From the NCBI GenBank assembly GCA_002840155.1, contig PGZH01000009.1, positions 223,255-287,254 of the forward strand: a stretch of DNA of 64,000 nucleotides, written 5' to 3'. The DNA is from Gammaproteobacteria bacterium HGW-Gammaproteobacteria-13. GTDB lineage: Bacteria > Pseudomonadota > Gammaproteobacteria > Pseudomonadales > Pseudomonadaceae. This document shows, piece by piece, positions 18,036-27,473 of this stretch; position 1 is the stretch's first letter; every line of letters starts with the position of its first letter. Position numbers and translations under genes: made by a program. The notes below the pieces were generated by a model. That model was given only the letters and a program-made list of their open reading frames with translations. It was not told the DNA's origin and did not search any database.

Positions 18036-19170
18036 ACAGATTCTGACCAACGCGCGGATCGTCACCGCCGAGCAGGAGTTTGTCGGCACCCTGGTACTGC
18101 GTGACGGCCTGATTGCCCAGGTGGAAGAGGGCGTCAGCGGTTTGCCCCAGGCGCAGAACTTGAACGGTGATTACCTGCTGCCCGGCCTGGTCGAGTTGCA
18201 CACCGATAACCTGGAAAAATACATGAGCCCACGGCCGGGGGTGGATTGGCCCTCGGCTTCGGCAGTGCTGACCCACGATGCGCAGATCGCCTCGGCCGGC
18301 ATTACCACGGTGTTCGATGCCCTGGCGATTGGCGACGTCAACCCGCGCGGCAAACGCATGCAGCAACTGCCGGCGATGCTCGAAGCGATTGCCGAAGCCT
18401 CAGCGGCCGGTCATATGCGCGCCGATCACCGCCTGCACCTGCGCTGCGAGGTCTGCCACCCGGAGACTCTCGCGGTGTTTCGCGATCTGGTCGAGCACCC
18501 GCTGGTGCAACTGGTCTCGGTGATGGACCACGCGCCAGGCCAGCGCCAGTTCGCCAAGGAAGACAAATACCGCGAGTACTACATGGGCAAGTACCACCTC
18601 AGTGAGGCGGAGATGAATGCCTTTATCCTGGAGCAGGTGGGCAACTCGCGGCAGTACAGCGACCGCCAGCGTCGCAGCATTGTTGCCGACTGCCAGGCCC
18701 GTGGTATTTCCGTGGCCAGCCACGACGACGCGACCCTGGCCCATGTGCAGGAGTCGGCGAGTTTTGGCATGTCCATCGCCGAATTTCCCACCACCCTGGA
18801 GGCCGCCAAGGCCAGCCACGAGCTGGGCCTGAAGGTGCTGATGGGCGCGCCGAATATCGTCCGCGGTGGTTCGCACTCCGGCAATATCGCCGCCGCTGAA
18901 CTGGCCCGGCATGGCGTGCTGGATATCCTCTCCAGCGACTATTACCCGTCCAGCCTGTTGCAGGCCGCTTTGCTGCTGGCCGGGCAGGATAACGGCTATG
19001 ATCTGCCGCGAGCGATTGCCACCGTCAGCCGCGTGCCGGCACAGGCGGCGGGGCTGCATGATCGCGGCGAAATCCGCGTCGGCCTGCGTGCCGACCTGGT
19101 GCATGCACAGGTGCATGCGGGCCAGGCGGTGATCCAGCAAGTCTGGCGACAAGCGAAAAGGGTGTTCTGA
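18025..19170 (+). CDS. phnM: RPnTP hydrolase PhnM
   Basis: 381 residues from the ATG at 18025, placed 7 nt after AGGAG (the ATG at 18019 is too close). Amidohydrolase fold: GLVELHTDNLEKYMSPRPG carries the first metal ligands, RCEVCHPET the next, SHDDATLAHV the Asp/His pair, and SSDYYPSSLLQAA the last. It removes pyrophosphate from ribose-1-phosphonate 5-triphosphate. It overlaps phnL (11 nt) and phnN (1 nt). Confidence 0.95.
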   Translation: MPVEQILTNARIVTAEQEFVGTLVLRDGLIAQVEEGVSGLPQAQNLNGDYLLPGLVELHTDNLEKYMSPRPGVDWPSASAVLTHDAQIASAGITTVFDALAIGDVNPRGKRMQQLPAMLEAIAEASAAGHMRADHRLHLRCEVCHPETLAVFRDLVEHPLVQLVSVMDHAPGQRQFAKEDKYREYYMGKYHLSEAEMNAFILEQVGNSRQYSDRQRRSIVADCQARGISVASHDDATLAHVQESASFGMSIAEFPTTLEAAKASHELGLKVLMGAPNIVRGGSHSGNIAAAELARHGVLDILSSDYYPSSLLQAALLLAGQDNGYDLPRAIATVSRVPAQAAGLHDRGEIRVGLRADLVHAQVHAGQAVIQQVWRQAKRVF

Positions 19171-19790
19171 TGAGTGGCCGGTTGATCTATCTGATGGGGC
19201 CTTCGGGCTCGGGCAAGGACAGCCTGCTAAATGCCGCGCGTGAGCGCCTGGCCGAACGGGGTTGTGTGATCGCCCGCCGGGTCATTACCCGCTCGGCGGA
19301 AGCGGTGGGCGAGGACGCCATCGGTGTGTCGCCGGCCGAGTTCGACCAGCAGGAAGCGGCCGGCGCTTTTGCCCTGAGCTGGCGCGCCAACGGCCTGGCC
19401 TATGGCATCCCCCGGCAGATCGATGACTGGTTGGCGACGGGGCAGGATGTGCTGGTCAACGGTTCGCGCGGCTATCTGCCTAAGGCGCGCCAGCGTTATC
19501 CCGAACTGCTGGCGATCCTGCTGCAGGTGGATGAAGCAGCCCTACGCCAGCGCCTGCAAGCGCGCGGACGGGAAAGCGCCGAGCAGATCGAGGCCCGCCT
19601 GGCGCGCAGCCGCGACTTTGTTGTGGGAGGCGCTTTAGCGGCGATAGTCGCGGCTGAAGCGGAGCGCCGCCCGGCCCCTCCCACGCAAGGATCAACAGAG
19701 AACCTCATCGTCCTCAACAACTCCGGTCCACTCGACCAAACCGTCACCCAGTTGCTGCAACTGCTGAGCGATGCCCGCGCATGCGCCTGA
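19170..19790 (+). CDS. phnN: Ribose 1,5-bisphosphokinase PhnN with an in-frame REP insertion
   Basis: 206 residues with the P-loop GPSGSGKDSLL (10-20), RRVITRSAE and LSWRANGLAYGIP guanylate-kinase-like blocks. It makes PRPP from ribose 1,5-bisphosphate, allowing phosphonate breakdown to feed nucleotide synthesis. The family is usually about 185 residues. Here residues about 151-173 (GGALAAIVAAEAERRPAPP) are encoded by a REP palindrome at 19622-19686, which accounts for the extra length. Overlaps phnP by 10 nt. Confidence 0.93.
   Translation: MSGRLIYLMGPSGSGKDSLLNAARERLAERGCVIARRVITRSAEAVGEDAIGVSPAEFDQQEAAGAFALSWRANGLAYGIPRQIDDWLATGQDVLVNGSRGYLPKARQRYPELLAILLQVDEAALRQRLQARGRESAEQIEARLARSRDFVVGGALAAIVAAEAERRPAPPTQGSTENLIVLNNSGPLDQTVTQLLQLLSDARACA
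19622..19686. repeat. REP-like palindrome inside phnN
   Basis: GTGGGAGGCGCTTTAGCGGCGA and TCGCGGCTGAAGC...CCCCTCCCAC are the two arms of the GTGGGAGGGGCTTTAGCCGCGA REP family found at 22021, 44411 and 48297. The repeat is read in frame as protein. Confidence 0.88.
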
Positions 19791-20545
19791 CCTTGCTCGG
19801 CACCGGCGATGCGCGCCAGGTGCCGGTGTACAACTGCAGCTGCGCGGCCTGCGACAGCGCCCGGGTTTATCCCGCGCGGCGCCGTGGCCCCTGTTGCGCG
19901 ATGATCGAATGCGGCGCGCAGTGCTGGCTGATCGACTCGGGCCTGACCGATTTGTGCGAGCGCTTCCCGCCCCATAGCCTGAGCGGCATTCTGCAAACCC
20001 ATTACCACGCCGACCATGCCCAGGGCTTGCTGCACCTGCGCTGGGGCCAGGGGCTGATTATTCCGGTGCATGGCCCGGATGATCCAGAAGGCTTGGCCGA
20101 TCTGTACAAGCACCCCGGTATTCTCGATTTCAGCCAGCCGTTTGCGCCCTTCGAGCAGCGGCAGCTGGGTGAGTTAAGCGTCACGGCGCTGCCTCTTAAT
20201 CACTCGAAACCGACCTTTGGCTATCTGCTGGAAGGGCAGGCGGACACTGGCGAGCGCCGTCGTATTGCCTACCTTACCGATACCCTCGGCGTACCGGACG
20301 CCAGTGCCGAGGTGCTGCGCCAGCAGCCGCTGGACCTGCTGGTGCTGGATTGCTCCACCGCGCCGCAGCCCATCGCCCCGCGCAATCACAACGACCTGAC
20401 CCGCGCGCTGGAAGTGGTCGAGCAATTGCAGCCCAGAGAAACCGTGCTGACCCATATCGGCCACAGTTTCGATGCCTGGTTGCTGGAGCATCCCGATGCC
20501 TTGCCGGCGGGCGTCAGCCTGGCCTTTGATGGGCGGATGCTATGA
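19781..20545 (+). CDS. phnP: Phosphoribosyl 1,2-cyclic phosphate phosphodiesterase PhnP
   Basis: 254 residues of metallo-beta-lactamase fold. The metal-binding motif is HYHADHAQGL, the later ligands lie in LPLNHSKPTFGY, YLTDT and LTHIGHSFD, and a Cys-rich N-terminal insert (VPVYNCSCAACDSARVY) is typical of PhnP. It hydrolyses the cyclic phosphate left by C-P lyase to ribose 1,5-bisphosphate, the PhnN substrate. It is the last phn gene. Confidence 0.94.
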   Translation: MRLTLLGTGDARQVPVYNCSCAACDSARVYPARRRGPCCAMIECGAQCWLIDSGLTDLCERFPPHSLSGILQTHYHADHAQGLLHLRWGQGLIIPVHGPDDPEGLADLYKHPGILDFSQPFAPFEQRQLGELSVTALPLNHSKPTFGYLLEGQADTGERRRIAYLTDTLGVPDASAEVLRQQPLDLLVLDCSTAPQPIAPRNHNDLTRALEVVEQLQPRETVLTHIGHSFDAWLLEHPDALPAGVSLAFDGRML

Positions 20546-20785
20546 GTTCGGCAAATATTTGTGGGAGGGGCCGGGCGGCGACCCGCTTTAGCCGCGATAT
20601 GCAGTTCGTAGGGTGGTTAGCCGCCTACCGCGTTTGCCAGGTTTCACCCTGTATGGGGCGCGGCGTAACCCACCATTGGCGCAACGCGTTCGATTGCTTG
20701 GTGGGTTACGCGCCGCGCTGCTATCGCAGTTGGCTTATCGGGCGGTGTTCAGCGTCGCTAACCCACCCTACGTGTTGGTGGTGTT
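20546..20785. repeat. Composite repeat region between phnP and the MFS gene
   Basis: A half REP (GTGGGAGGGGCCGGGCGGCGACCCGCTTTAGCCGCGA split over 20561-20598) is followed by a 166-bp inverted repeat (20607-20772) starting CGTAGGGTGGTTAG and ending CTAACCCACCCTACG, with internal GCGCGGCGTAACCCACCA/TGGTGGGTTACGCGCCGCGC arms. No gene is visible. Confidence 0.8.
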
Positions 20786-22006
20786 ATGAATAACGCCCGC
20801 CGCATAACCCTGCTGCTATGCGGCGCAGAAACCCTGGGCATGGCCGGCTTTGCGCTGTTCGCCGCCTTGCTGCCGGACTTCCAGGCGCTGTGGGGGTTGA
20901 GTAATACCGAGGCCGGCTGGATTGGTGGCGGCTTCTTTCTTGGCTATATGGTGGCGGTGCCGATCCTGACTGGGCTCACCGATAAATACGATGCGCGGCT
21001 GATCTACCTGGCGGCGATGCTGCTAACCGCCGTGGCCAGTGCTGGTTTCGTCTTCGCCGATGGCTTCTGGTCGGCCCTGGCCTGGCGCGTGCTGGCCGGC
21101 GTCGGCCTGGCCGGCACCTATATGCCGGGGCTCAAGGCGCTGTCCGAGCGTATCGAAGGGCCGGCGCAGTCGCGCGCGGTGGCCTTCTATACCGCGAGCT
21201 TCGGCCTGGGCACGGCGCTGTCATTTATTCTCGCCGGTGAGCTGGCCAAGTTCGGCGGTTGGCAGTTGCCGACCCTGCTCAGCGGTGTTTGCGCCTTGCT
21301 GGCCTGGGCCATGGTCTATTGGGGCCTGCAGCCCAAGGCGGTGGTGCAGCATGCACCGCGTAAACTGCTGGACCTGGCCCCGCTGAAGAATCGCGCAGTG
21401 GTCGCCTACTGCCTGGCCTATGCGGTGCACAACCTTGAACTGTTTGCCCTGCGTGCCTGGGTGGTGGCGTTTGTGGTGTTTTCCGGGTACTTGCAGGGCA
21501 GTGATCCCTGGTTGTCCGGCACCTGGGTGGCGATGTTGGTAACCCTAATCGGCATGCCCGCGAGTATTTTCGGCAACGAGCTGGCGCTACGTTTTGGTCG
21601 GCAGCGCTGGTTGATCGCGGTAATGCTCAGCTCGACGGTGCTGGCGCTGGGTATCGGCCTGAGTGCGGCCTTGCCGTTCTGGCTGATGCTGGTACTGGTG
21701 TTGCTCTACAGCATCACCGTCACCGCCGACTCGTCATCCCTGACCGCCGGCCTGATCGCTGTCGCCCCGGCCAGCCATCGCGGCGCGGCTATGGCGCTGT
21801 ATTCCTGCACCGGCTTTAGCGGTGCCTTTCTCGGTCCGCTGCTGTTTGGCATCAGCCTGGATCTGTTGGGCGACAAGAGCCTGCTCGGCTGGTGGGCCGC
21901 GTTTGCCCTGATGGGATTGCTACTGCTGCTGGGGCCACTGGCGTTGTGGTGGGCGGGAAGGGCGCAGCCAGACAGCGCCTTACTGCAGCGTGCACAGACT
22001 TTATAA
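20786..22006 (+). CDS. MFS transporter
   Basis: 406 residues with about 12 membrane helices and the MFS loop motif GLTDKYDARL between helices 2 and 3. The substrate cannot be told from the sequence; the general look is of the CynX/NimT-like or drug:H+ antiporter-like MFS groups. It lies behind the phn operon, separated by 240 bp of repeats, so it probably has its own promoter. Membership in phosphonate metabolism is not supported. Confidence 0.85.
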   Translation: MNNARRITLLLCGAETLGMAGFALFAALLPDFQALWGLSNTEAGWIGGGFFLGYMVAVPILTGLTDKYDARLIYLAAMLLTAVASAGFVFADGFWSALAWRVLAGVGLAGTYMPGLKALSERIEGPAQSRAVAFYTASFGLGTALSFILAGELAKFGGWQLPTLLSGVCALLAWAMVYWGLQPKAVVQHAPRKLLDLAPLKNRAVVAYCLAYAVHNLELFALRAWVVAFVVFSGYLQGSDPWLSGTWVAMLVTLIGMPASIFGNELALRFGRQRWLIAVMLSSTVLALGIGLSAALPFWLMLVLVLLYSITVTADSSSLTAGLIAVAPASHRGAAMALYSCTGFSGAFLGPLLFGISLDLLGDKSLLGWWAAFALMGLLLLLGPLALWWAGRAQPDSALLQRAQTL

Positions 22007-22020
22007 AGCCCAAATCTTTT

Positions 22021-22080
22021 CGCGGCTAAAGCCCCTCCCACGGATTTGCACTGGCCTGTGGGAGGGGCTTTAGCCGCGAT
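22021..22080. repeat. REP doublet (inverted pair)
   Basis: CGCGGCTAAAGCCCCTCCCAC and GTGGGAGGGGCTTTAGCCGCG face each other with a 15-nt gap, forming a long hairpin 3' of the MFS gene. Confidence 0.92.
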
Positions 22081-22089
22081 AAATTCCCC

Positions 22090-22150
22090 GTAGCCCGGAT
22101 GCAATCCGGGGAATTGTGCAGCCCATGCCCCGGATTACATCCGGGCTACA
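22090..22150. repeat. Palindromic repeat B, copy 1 (GTAGCCCGGATG family)
   Basis: GTAGCCCGGATGCAATCCGGGG and CCCCGGATTACATCCGGGCTAC form a 61-nt hairpin. A second copy is at 48226-48286. Confidence 0.9.
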
Positions 22151-22157
22151 AAATGGC

Positions 22158-22625
22158 TCAATCCAGCGGCAACTCGGTGGTGCGCTTAACCTCGCTCATG
22201 GCGATATGCGAGTGCGCTTCGTGCACATGCGGGCGTTGCAGCAGGTGGTCGCGCAGGAAGCGTTCGTAGCTGGCGATGTCCTTGGCCACCACCTTGAGCA
22301 AGTAATCCGAGCCGCCAGCCATGGTGAAGCACTCCAGCACCTCGGGGTAACCGACCACCGCCTGCTCGAACTCTTCCAGGTTGCTACGGCCGTGGGCCGA
22401 GAGTTTGATATCGACAAACACGGTGATGCTGAAGCCCAGTTGCTTGTGGCTGAGCAGGGCAACCTTGCGCTCGATAATGCCTTCTTCCTGCATGCGGTGA
22501 ATCCGCCGCCAGCAGGGCGATTGTGACAATTCCACCTTCTCGGCGATCTCGGCGGCGGAGAGGTCGGCGTTGTGCTGCAGCAGGCGGAGAATCTTGCGGT
22601 CGATGGGGCTGAGTTTTTCTTGCAT
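22158..22625 (-). CDS. Lrp/AsnC-family transcriptional regulator
   Basis: 155 residues. The N-terminal HTH is LSPIDRKILRLLQHNADLSAAEIAEKVELSQSPCWRRIHRM, and the C-terminal RAM effector domain includes YPEVLECFTMAGGSDYLLKVV. It is divergent from the indolepyruvate oxidoreductase gene (201-bp gap) and is probably its amino-acid-responsive regulator. Confidence 0.92.
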   Translation of the reverse strand: MQEKLSPIDRKILRLLQHNADLSAAEIAEKVELSQSPCWRRIHRMQEEGIIERKVALLSHKQLGFSITVFVDIKLSAHGRSNLEEFEQAVVGYPEVLECFTMAGGSDYLLKVVAKDIASYERFLRDHLLQRPHVHEAHSHIAMSEVKRTTELPLD

Positions 22626-22826
22626 GACTGTTCCGAATTTTTTGTTCTTGTTGGATTAATCATGCGCAGTATCTGCAAAACGGCCAGCAAAAAGAAATAA
22701 AAAAGCCACGCGCTCCGTTCATATTCTTGGCCATGCGCCTTGTGTGGTGATCCCGCACTAGGCTTAACAAGGGTGGCATTCACCGTTGCCAACCCAGCTC
22801 TCGATAAAAATAACAGGAGCACCACC

Positions 22827-25800
22827 ATGTCTCTGGCCGAAATCCGCCTGGATGACAAGTACCGCCTTGCTACCGGTCACCTCTACCTGACCGGCACCCA
22901 GGCGCTGACCCGCCTGCCCATGCTGCAGAAGCAACGCGACGCAGCTCATGGCCTGAATACCGCGTGCTTTATTTCCGGCTACCGTGGCTCGCCCCTGGGC
23001 AACCTCGACAAGAGCTTGTGGGACGCCAAGCAGTACCTCAAAGACAATCACATCCACTTCCAGCCGGGCGTCAACGAAGAATTGGCCGCCACCTCGGTGT
23101 GGGGCAGCCAGCAGACCAGCCTGTTCCCCGGTGCGCGCTACGACGGCGTATTCGCCATGTGGTACGGCAAGGGCCCAGGCGTGGACCGTTGCGGTGATGT
23201 GTTCAAGCACGGTAACTCGGCTGGCGTTTCCGAGCATGGCGGTGTGCTGCTGCTGGCCGGTGACGACCATGGCTGCAAATCTTCAAGCATTGCTAACCAG
23301 AGCGAGCATGCGTTTATCGCCGCCTCGATCCCGGTGCTGAATCCGGCCAACGTTCAGGAAATTCTCGATTACGGCATCATCGGCTGGGAGCTGTCACGCT
23401 ACAGCGGTTGCTGGGTGGCGCTGAAAACCATCGCCGAGAACGTCGATTCTTCCGCCGTGGTGGATGTTGATCCGCTGCGTATGCAGGTGAAAATTCCCGA
23501 GGACTTCCAGCTGCCGGAAGATGGCGTGTACATCCGCTGGCCGGACCCACCCCTGGCCCAGGAAGCGCGCCTCAACACCTACAAAATCTACGCTGCCCGC
23601 GCCTTTGCGCTGGCCAACAACCTCAACCAGATCAAGCTCGATTCGCCCAACCCGCGCTTAGGGATTATCACCACCGGCAAATCCTACCTCGACGTGCGTC
23701 AGGCTCTGGATGACCTCGGCCTGGATGAAGCGCTGTGCGCCCAGGTTGGCCTGCGCGTACTCAAGGTCGGCATGAGCTGGCCGCTGGAGCCGGTGTCGGT
23801 GCATGAGTTCGCCGAAGGCCTAGACGAGATTCTGGTGGTCGAGGAAAAACGCAGCATTATCGAAGACCAGCTCACCGGTCAGCTCTACAACTGGCCCGTG
23901 GGTAAGCGCCCGGTGGTGGTTGGCGAGTTCGACGAAGCCGGCCATTCGTTGCTGCCTAACCTCTCCGAGCTGACCCCAGCGATGATCGCCCGCGCCATCG
24001 CCAAACGCCTCGCGCCGATCTACAGCAGTGCCAGTATCGACGAGCGTCTGGCCTTCTTGGCCGCCAAGGAAGCATCGCTGGCCGCGCCCAAACACACCAC
24101 CGTGCGCACCCCGCATTTCTGCTCCGGCTGCCCGCACAACACCTCGACCAAACTGCCGGAAGGCAGCCGCGCCCAGGGCGGTATCGGTTGCCACTACATG
24201 ACCCAGTGGATGGACCGCAACACCGACACCTTTACCCAGATGGGCGGTGAGGGCGCGACCTGGATCGGCCAGGCGCCGTTTACCGACACCCCGCATATCT
24301 TCCAGAACCTCGGTGACGGCACCTACTTCCACTCCGGCCAGCTGGCCCTGCGTGCGGCCGTGGCCGCCGGGGTGAATATCACCTACAAGATTCTCTACAA
24401 CGACGCCGTGGCCATGACCGGCGGCCAGCCTATTGACGGCGAACTGCGCGTCGATCAACTGAGCCAGCAGGTGTTCGCCGAAGGGGTGAAGCGCATCGCC
24501 CTGGTCACCGACGAGCCGGAGAAGTACCCAACCCGCACCACCTTCGCACCCATCGTCACCTTCCACCATCGCCGTGATCTGGATGCCGTGCAGCGCGAGT
24601 TGCGCGAGTTCCAGGGCTGCTCGGTGATCATCTATGACCAGACCTGCGCCACCGAGAAGCGCCGTCGGCGCAAGCGCGGCAAGCTGGTCGATCCGCAGAA
24701 GCGCGCCTTTATCAACTCGGCAGTGTGCGAGGGTTGTGGCGATTGCAGCGTGAAATCCAACTGCCTGTCGGTGCTGCCGCTGGAAACCGAACTGGGGCGC
24801 AAGCGCGAGATCGACCAGAACTCCTGCAACAAGGATTTCAGCTGCGTCGAAGGTTTCTGCCCAAGCTTTGTCACCGTGCACGGCGGCAGCCTGCGTAAAC
24901 CCACGGCCGTCGGCCTAGGCGCGCTATTTATCGCCTTGCCGGAGCCGCGCCAACCGGCGCTGGACCGCCCTTGGAATATCCTTCTGCCGGGTGTTGGCGG
25001 CAGCGGCGTAACCACTGTCGGCGCATTGCTCGGCATGGCTGCGCATATCGAAGGCAAGGGCTGCAGCGTGCTCGATCAGGCTGGCCTGGCGCAGAAATTC
25101 GGCCCGGTGATCACCCATATCCGTGTTGCCGCCAAACAGGACGATATTTTTGCCGTGCGCATCGCCGCCGGGGAAACCGACCTGCTGCTGGGTTGCGATC
25201 TGGTGGTGTCTGCCAGCGAAGAGGCCCTGGCCAAACTGAATGACAAGATCGCCCACGCGGTGGTCAACAGCCATGAAGCGGCCACCGCCGAATTCACCCG
25301 CAACCCCGATGCCCAAGTGCCTGGCGCGGCGATGCGCGAGGCGCTGATCGAAGCGGTCGGCGCGAGCAAAACCCACTTTGTCGATGCCAGCCGCCTGGCC
25401 ACGCGCCTGCTCGGCGACAGCATCGCCACCAACCTGTTTATGCTCGGTTTCGCTTACCAGAAGGGCCTGGTGCCGGTGTCCGCCGAAGCCATCAACAAGG
25501 CCATCGAGCTTAACGGCGTGGCCGTGCAGCTCAATCAGCAGGCATTCCTCTGGGGCCGTCGTGCGGCCCATGATGCGGTCGCCGTGGAACGTCTGGCCAA
25601 GCCGGAAGTGATCGAAGCGCCGCATTGCCAGACCCTGGAAGACATCATCGCTGACCGCGTGGTGCGCCTGACCGCCTACCAGAACGCCGCCTACGCCGAG
25701 CGCTACCGCGAGCAGGTGGCGCGGGTGCAGCAGATCGACAACAGCGCTGACCAGGCACTGAGCAAGGCCGTGGCGCGCTACTACTTCAAGCTCTTGGCCT

Positions 25801-26294
25801 ACAAGGACGAGTACGAAGTGGCGCGGCTGTACAGCGACGGCAGTTTTATCCGCCAGCTGGAGTCGCAGTTCAGCGGCGACTACCGCCTGGAATTCCACCT
25901 GGCACCTAGCTGGCTGAGCAAGCCGGATGCCAGCACCGGCGAGCCGCGCAAGCGTCAGTTCGGCGCCTGGATGCTCAAGGCCTTCGGCGTACTGGCCAAG
26001 TTCAAGTTTCTGCGTGGCACCCCGCTGGACCTGTTCGGCTACAGCGCCGAGCGCCGGCTTGAGCTGCAGCTGATCGACGACTACGAGCAGGATCTGGACT
26101 ACCTGCTCAAGGAACTCAACGCCGACAACTACCGCACCGCGCTGGCCCTGGCCGAGTTGCCGGAGCAGATCCGCGGCTATGGCCACGTCAAGGAACGCAG
26201 CCTGGCCAAGGTGCGCGAGCAGAGCAGCCAGCTCAAAGCGCGCATGCTGGTCAGCGAAATCCAAGCCGTGCAGCTGTTCGAGCCTGCAGCCTAA
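22827..26294 (+). CDS. Indolepyruvate ferredoxin oxidoreductase (fused alpha-beta-gamma type)
   Basis: 1155 residues from the ATG at 22827 (AACAGGAG site). The order is an N-terminal pyruvate:ferredoxin-type pyrimidine domain (SGYRGSPLGNLD), a TPP-binding region (RTPHFCSGCPHNTSTKLPEG, MGGEGATWIGQ), a Cys-rich iron-sulfur segment (CEGCGDCSVKSNC and NSCNKDFSCVEGFCPS), then a gamma-type domain (GVGGSGVTTVGALLG) and an unnamed C-terminal part. It oxidatively decarboxylates aryl or branched 2-oxo acids to acyl-CoA. With the downstream dehydrogenase it suggests amino-acid catabolism. Confidence 0.9.
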   Translation: MSLAEIRLDDKYRLATGHLYLTGTQALTRLPMLQKQRDAAHGLNTACFISGYRGSPLGNLDKSLWDAKQYLKDNHIHFQPGVNEELAATSVWGSQQTSLFPGARYDGVFAMWYGKGPGVDRCGDVFKHGNSAGVSEHGGVLLLAGDDHGCKSSSIANQSEHAFIAASIPVLNPANVQEILDYGIIGWELSRYSGCWVALKTIAENVDSSAVVDVDPLRMQVKIPEDFQLPEDGVYIRWPDPPLAQEARLNTYKIYAARAFALANNLNQIKLDSPNPRLGIITTGKSYLDVRQALDDLGLDEALCAQVGLRVLKVGMSWPLEPVSVHEFAEGLDEILVVEEKRSIIEDQLTGQLYNWPVGKRPVVVGEFDEAGHSLLPNLSELTPAMIARAIAKRLAPIYSSASIDERLAFLAAKEASLAAPKHTTVRTPHFCSGCPHNTSTKLPEGSRAQGGIGCHYMTQWMDRNTDTFTQMGGEGATWIGQAPFTDTPHIFQNLGDGTYFHSGQLALRAAVAAGVNITYKILYNDAVAMTGGQPIDGELRVDQLSQQVFAEGVKRIALVTDEPEKYPTRTTFAPIVTFHHRRDLDAVQRELREFQGCSVIIYDQTCATEKRRRRKRGKLVDPQKRAFINSAVCEGCGDCSVKSNCLSVLPLETELGRKREIDQNSCNKDFSCVEGFCPSFVTVHGGSLRKPTAVGLGALFIALPEPRQPALDRPWNILLPGVGGSGVTTVGALLGMAAHIEGKGCSVLDQAGLAQKFGPVITHIRVAAKQDDIFAVRIAAGETDLLLGCDLVVSASEEALAKLNDKIAHAVVNSHEAATAEFTRNPDAQVPGAAMREALIEAVGASKTHFVDASRLATRLLGDSIATNLFMLGFAYQKGLVPVSAEAINKAIELNGVAVQLNQQAFLWGRRAAHDAVAVERLAKPEVIEAPHCQTLEDIIADRVVRLTAYQNAAYAERYREQVARVQQIDNSADQALSKAVARYYFKLLAYKDEYEVARLYSDGSFIRQLESQFSGDYRLEFHLAPSWLSKPDASTGEPRKRQFGAWMLKAFGVLAKFKFLRGTPLDLFGYSAERRLELQLIDDYEQDLDYLLKELNADNYRTALALAELPEQIRGYGHVKERSLAKVREQSSQLKARMLVSEIQAVQLFEPAA

Positions 26295-26320
26295 CAACCC
26301 CCCGACGCTTATAACCTTCA

Positions 26321-26344
26321 CCCTCTCCCTTAACCGGGAGAGGG
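26321..26344. repeat. Short perfect hairpin in the spacer before the dehydrogenase
   Basis: CCCTCTCCC-TTAACC-GGGAGAGGG: a 9-bp perfect stem without a T-run. It may modulate the downstream gene or be a small repeat. Confidence 0.5.
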
Positions 26345-26375
26345 CGACCTCTTACAACAAAAAAACGAGGCACCT

Positions 26376-27428
26376 ATGTCCGTGTTTTCCCATATCGATT
26401 TCGACCACCACGAGCAGGTGGTCTACGGCCACGACAAGGCCAGCGGCCTGCGGGCGATTATCGCCATTCACAACAGCAACCTCGGCCCGGCTCTCGGCGG
26501 TTGCCGCATGTGGAACTACGCCAATGACGATGAAGCGCTGCGCGATGTGCTGCGCCTGTCACGCGGCATGACCTACAAATCGGCCCTGGCCAACCTGCCG
26601 CTGGGTGGCGGCAAAGCCGTGATCATCGGCGACCCGCATACCGGCAAGAGCGCGGCGCTGTTCCAGGCCATGGGTGATTTTGTCGACAGCCTCGGCGGGC
26701 GCTATATCACCGCCGCCGACTCCGGCACCGGCGTTGCGGAAATGCAGATCATGGCCGAGCGCACGCGCCACGTATCCGGCGCCGAGCTGCGTGAAGCCTT
26801 CGCTGGCGGTACGCGCAATGGCGACCCGTCACCGTCCACCGCTTACGGCGTGTTTATCGGCATCCAAACTGCGGTCAAACACCGCCTGGGCCGTGATGAC
26901 CTGCACGGTTTGAAAGTCGCGATTCAAGGGGTAGGGCAGGTGGGCTTCGACCTGGCGCGTCAGCTGAAAGCCGCCGGTGCCGAGCTGTGGGTTACCGATA
27001 TCGTCGAAGCCAATGTGCGTCGCGCGGTCGAGCAGCTGGGCGCAACCGCTGTTAGTCAGCAAGCGATTTTCGGCCTGGATGTTGATGTATTCGCGCCATG
27101 CGCCATGGGCGGCATCATCAACCAGCAAACCCTGGAAGCCCTACGCGCGCCGATTATCGCCGGCGCCGCCAACAACCAACTGGCCGATGCCAGCCTGGCG
27201 GAAACCCTGCGCCGCAACGAGTGCCTGTACGCGCCGGATTACGCGATCAATGCCGGCGGTATTATCGATGTCTGCTACGAACGCACCGGCGGCAGCGCCG
27301 CACAGCTCAAAGCGCATATCGAAGGCATCGGCGCGACCCTGGAACAGATCTTCCAGCGCGCCGATGCGGCAAGCAAAACCACCGTAGAAATCGCCGATCA
27401 ACTAGCCGAAGAGCGCTTCGGCCGTTAA
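26376..27428 (+). CDS. Glu/Leu/Phe/Val dehydrogenase (leucine dehydrogenase type)
   Basis: 350 residues. The substrate-side catalytic motif [14 protein letters not shown] contains the Lys of the Leu/Phe dehydrogenase family, [15 protein letters not shown] is the Asp loop, and [17 protein letters not shown] is the NAD-binding P-loop. It deaminates branched or aromatic amino acids to 2-oxo acids, which the upstream indolepyruvate oxidoreductase could then use; the shared operon is inferred from the 81-bp gap. Start ATG at 26376 after AACGAGGCAC. Confidence 0.92.
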   Translation: MSVFSHIDFDHHEQVVYGHDKASGLRAIIAIHNSNLGPALGGCRMWNYANDDEALRDVLRLSRGMTYKSALANLPLGGGKAVIIGDPHTGKSAALFQAMGDFVDSLGGRYITAADSGTGVAEMQIMAERTRHVSGAELREAFAGGTRNGDPSPSTAYGVFIGIQTAVKHRLGRDDLHGLKVAIQGVGQVGFDLARQLKAAGAELWVTDIVEANVRRAVEQLGATAVSQQAIFGLDVDVFAPCAMGGIINQQTLEALRAPIIAGAANNQLADASLAETLRRNECLYAPDYAINAGGIIDVCYERTGGSAAQLKAHIEGIGATLEQIFQRADAASKTTVEIADQLAEERFGR

Positions 27429-27473
27429 AAACGGCTAAACGTAGCCCGCACTACCGGCACGTTTTACACAACC

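Noticed and set aside
24924-26321. Minus-strand open frame of 465 codons opposite the indolepyruvate oxidoreductase
   Set aside because: Antisense shadow; composition biased and no family features.
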